A DNA stretch of 64,000 nucleotides from Citrus sinensis (lineage: Eukaryota; Streptophyta; Magnoliopsida; Sapindales; Rutaceae). Below, piece by piece: positions 61,192 through 64,000 of this stretch; the stretch's first letter is position 1; every line of letters begins with the position of its first letter. The translations under genes were made by a program, and so were the position numbers. A model generated the notes under the pieces. That model worked only from the letters and a program-made list of their open reading frames with translations, did not search any database and was not told where the DNA came from. The stretch spans positions 27,597,501 through 27,661,500 of the forward strand of contig NC_068559.1 of the NCBI RefSeq assembly GCF_022201045.2, read 5' to 3'.

Positions 61192-63939
61192 ATGGGAAAG
61201 ACCCCGGGAAAATGGATCAAGAGCTTACTTCTTGGGAAGAAATCATCTAAATCTAACTTGAAGGGAAGAGATATTCTGGTAACATATCCGTTCACATCAA
61301 AATTAATTTTCAATTCTTGTTAGTAATGTTCTTTTAGTTTGATTGATTATTTATATGGAAGTTATAATGGTATGTACATATAATCTTTTCAGAAATCTGC
61401 AAACAGAGAAGAATCACTGATCACTTCTAAGGTATCGGTGTCTGAATCATTTACGACCCCTCCATTGACTGAGCCACCAGCTCTTGAGATTAGTGCCCCA
61501 ATTGCAGTGGACTTACAACATGGGGTAGCTGCAGCATTACTGAATGATGCTGTTAATCAGTCGTCTACAAAGGAAGATGGAGATGCTCTGATGACTACTA
61601 ATTTGAGTTCGCAGGAAGTTCCTGACAGAATCAGGCATGAAGAAGCTGCCACAAAGGCACAGGCTGCTTTTAGAGGTTATCTGGTAAATATTTTTCTTCA
61701 TGTTATTGTTAAGCTCTTGTATGAAAATAAAATTTGAATGAAACTTAAGGACAGTGTCATGGTCAGGTTACATCTTTGCTATGGTTGCCTAACATGAATC
61801 TAAGTTTAAGTTTCTTTAAACCAGCAGAGGCAGTACCTGTGGTTTCTGTGTCAACTAAGTTTAAATTTCTCTGAACTTAATGTCTTCAATTGGGGTAAAT
61901 TTCTTTAGTTCCTCTGTTTTACAATAATAAAGGCAAAGTTCAACTTTACTGATTCTAGCTTAATGGCTTTGAAGGCTCGCCGGGCATTTCGAACCCTCAA
62001 GGGCATCATAAGGCTCCAAGCTGTCATTCGTGGTCACTTAGTTAGAAGACAAGCAGTTATAACCCTACGTTGTCTGCTGGGAATTGTTAAGTTTCAGGCA
62101 TTGGCTCGTGGTCGAAGGGTTAGATATTCTGATATTGGAATTCAAGTTCAAAAGATATGCAGTTCAGGAAAATTTCAGGTTTTCTGATCTATTCATAATT
62201 GAGTTGGCCTTCTCATGCTTTTTTGACAGAGAAATAAATGTCTTTGGATTATGACATTCCCAATTTTTTCCATAAACTTGCTATCTCCATTGATTCCTGT
62301 AAGTAAATGATGGTTTTTCCTAAAGTTCTTCTTTCCATCAGGGTGCTAATTGTTCTTTGCCTGAAGTAAATTCATCAACTTCACTGGTGAAGCTTTCAAA
62401 GAATGCTGTTATTCGAAAGGTGACATTCACTTATTATTCTCGTATGTCTTGTTCAAGAATTCATTCTTTCAGATAGCCTTTTCTTACGATATTACTTGCT
62501 TCAACTGCAGTTTTGAAGAAAAATTTGTCGTAGGTTTTTTTATCTAGGTTTAGTTATCAACATGAGGTTTCCTTTGATGCTAATGGGTATGTTATTGCCG
62601 AGTGTACAAATGCTTCCATTTGAATATTTGTTACGTTTTATTCTGTACTTAATACTTCAGAATAGCTGTCCTTATAGTTTTGAATCTATCCAATTCAGTT
62701 GTCTGGAAAATGACATTAACTCGTTGGCTAAAGGTCCATATGGTATGTATGCATTAAATGTATACAAACCAATGGTCTAGGTGCATTGTGTGGTCAGTCA
62801 CTTCATTCTCGTGACAGCCTACCATTTGTGATTCTCATTTACATAATTTTTTCCATCAATGGCAGCTTCTGGCTTCATCGCCAAGTGACAAACCTCTATG
62901 CCTTCGCTATGACCCAGGAGAACCTAACTCAGCCTGGCTGTGGCTTGAGCGCTGGATGAAGTCACGATTTTGGGAACCTCATTCTCAATTGAAGAGGAAC
63001 GTCCAATCAAAGTCCGAGACCAAGCGTGGCAATTCTCAAACCATAGAAAATGAAAAAGGCATGTCAAAGCGAAACATCCGAAAATCAGCCCGTACTAATA
63101 TTGAGAACAACTCAAGTCAATTTGCTTTAGAATCCGAGAAACCTAAACGCAATCCCAGGAAAGTTTCCAGCCACCTAGTTGATTCTGTTCAAGAACATGC
63201 ACAAAGTGATATTGAGAAGGTAAAACGCAATACAAGAAAAGTTCCCAACTCCGTGAAAGAAGCTTCTGAGAGGTTGGAGGTTGACAATGAGAAACCAAAA
63301 CGCAGTCTGAAGAAGGCATCTACTTCTGCTCCTCCTGATGTTTCAGTGCAGTTTACTGGCGATTCCGTTGACAAGTCGACGGATACAACAGTGTCAGTAA
63401 CCAAACAGTCAGATGTTGATACAAATTTGAAACTGCCTGAAGTAGTTAGTACAGTTGATGAGTTACTTCATCATCCTGCAAGTGACTTGCAGCCTGCAGA
63501 GAGCCATGGTAAGATTGAAAATATTAAAGAGGCAGCTAAGGACATAAACTCTACTGATGATCAAATTAGTAATGACAACCAAAAAGCCAGCCAGAGAAGA
63601 AGTTCTTTGCCAGCAAAAATCGATGTTCAAGAAAATGGGTTACATAGCACACCAAAGGTGCCCAGCTATATGGCACCAACTGAATCTGCAAAGGCTAAGC
63701 TTAGAGGACAAGGGTCCCCTAGGCTTGCCCATGATGGGATTGACAAAAATGGTACAACCAGGAGGCATTCTTTGCCATCTTCCACCAGCAGCAAATTAAG
63801 TTCACTATCACCTCGTGTACCAAGGCTTGTTCAAACGGCTGGCAAAGGAATGGTCAGAGCCGACCGATCTCTTACATCTTCACGAGATGGTGGTGGTAAG
63901 AACTTGTAAATCTACCTTTATAGGCTTTTAATTTTTAAG

Positions 63940-63974
<35 letters not shown>

Positions 63975-64000
63975 CAACAGAGTACTGATTTTTGTTCATT
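61192..64000 (+). CDS. IQD29: IQ67-domain protein, IQD28/IQD29-like (cut by window edge)
   Basis: IQD proteins bind calmodulin and act as scaffolds on microtubules and membranes. Exons seen: 61192-61278, 61393-61683, 61975-62178, 62342-62419 and 62866-63895; the donor at 63896 (GTAAGA) shows that a further exon lies beyond the window. The visible part encodes 563 aa. It starts MGKTPGKWIKSLLLGKKSSK, a basic IQD N terminus. The IQ67 domain begins near residue 114 (AATKAQAAFRGYL) and continues through ARRAFRTLKGIIRLQAVIRG and ALARGRRVR, with IQ motifs split by the intron at the usual position. A conserved WLWLERWMKSRFWEP follows. The C-terminal half is Lys/Ser-rich, with four KPKRN/VKRNTRK-like repeats and SSLSPRVPRL near the end. 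Gene order and sequence suggest the Arabidopsis IQD29 (At2g02790)/IQD28 pair. Confidence 0.92.
63943..63970. repeat. (TA)n microsatellite in the last visible IQD intron
   Basis: About fourteen TA units just after the final donor site in the window. Likely length-variable. Confidence 0.9.

Overview
This is plant nuclear DNA from a eudicot. The genes are intron-rich with GT-AG splicing, the spacers are AT-rich with microsatellites and small DNA transposons, and several proteins belong to plant-only families (AP2, WRKY, Whirly, IQD, PLS-class PPR). Gene content and order suggest a woody rosid; Citrus or another Sapindales is my guess, but the sequence alone does not prove the species. All gene models were joined by hand from splice signals, and every complete model closes in frame.

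Layout, left to right. 0.6-3.8 kb (-): mitochondrial outer-membrane porin VDAC, 276 aa. 6.0-12.3 kb (+): chloroplast alpha-amylase AMY3, 900 aa. 13.4-14.1 kb: Mutator-type MITE. 14.8-16.8 kb (+): double-AP2 factor of the WRINKLED1 group with a 9-base exon and a GC-AG intron. 18.5-21.6 kb (-): DUF1664 membrane/coiled-coil protein. 22.1-26.4 kb (-): protein with DnaJ-type zinc finger, NUMOD3-like segment and four CCHC knuckles; a solo LTR sits in one intron. 26.7-29.7 kb (+): ssDNA-binding WHIRLY, divergent from the previous gene. 29.7-33.7 kb: gene-poor. 33.7-37.0 kb (+): WRKY group IIb. 38.1-39.1 kb (-): intronless eIF3h copy, a probable intact retrogene. 40.2-42.3 kb (+): CBS-domain SnRK1-gamma-like protein with a stop-free 135-base intron. 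42.4-44.3 kb (-): PPR protein, tail to tail with the CBS gene. 44.3-48.6 kb: transposon-rich, with a 123-base hairpin MITE and a 1.3 kb Pack-MULE-like element. 49.4-52.5 kb (+): ubiquitin E2 UBC2. 52.9-55.6 kb (-): LRR receptor pseudokinase. 55.6-61.2 kb: gene-poor with element remnants. 61.2 kb to the right edge (+): IQ67-domain protein, cut off by the window.

The genes do not form a pathway; this is ordinary plant chromosome. Their order is informative, though. From memory, DUF1664-WHIRLY-PPR-UBC2-LRR kinase-IQD matches Arabidopsis At2g02730-At2g02790, while CBS, WRKY and AMY3 match At1g69800-At1g69830, so the window looks like an ancestral block split between two Arabidopsis regions. I found no clearly new biological system. 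The items most worth a second look are the Pack-MULE with a captured 52-codon ORF, the perfect 46-base hairpin, the eIF3h retrogene, the stop-free intron in the CBS gene, and the unusual zinc-finger protein.
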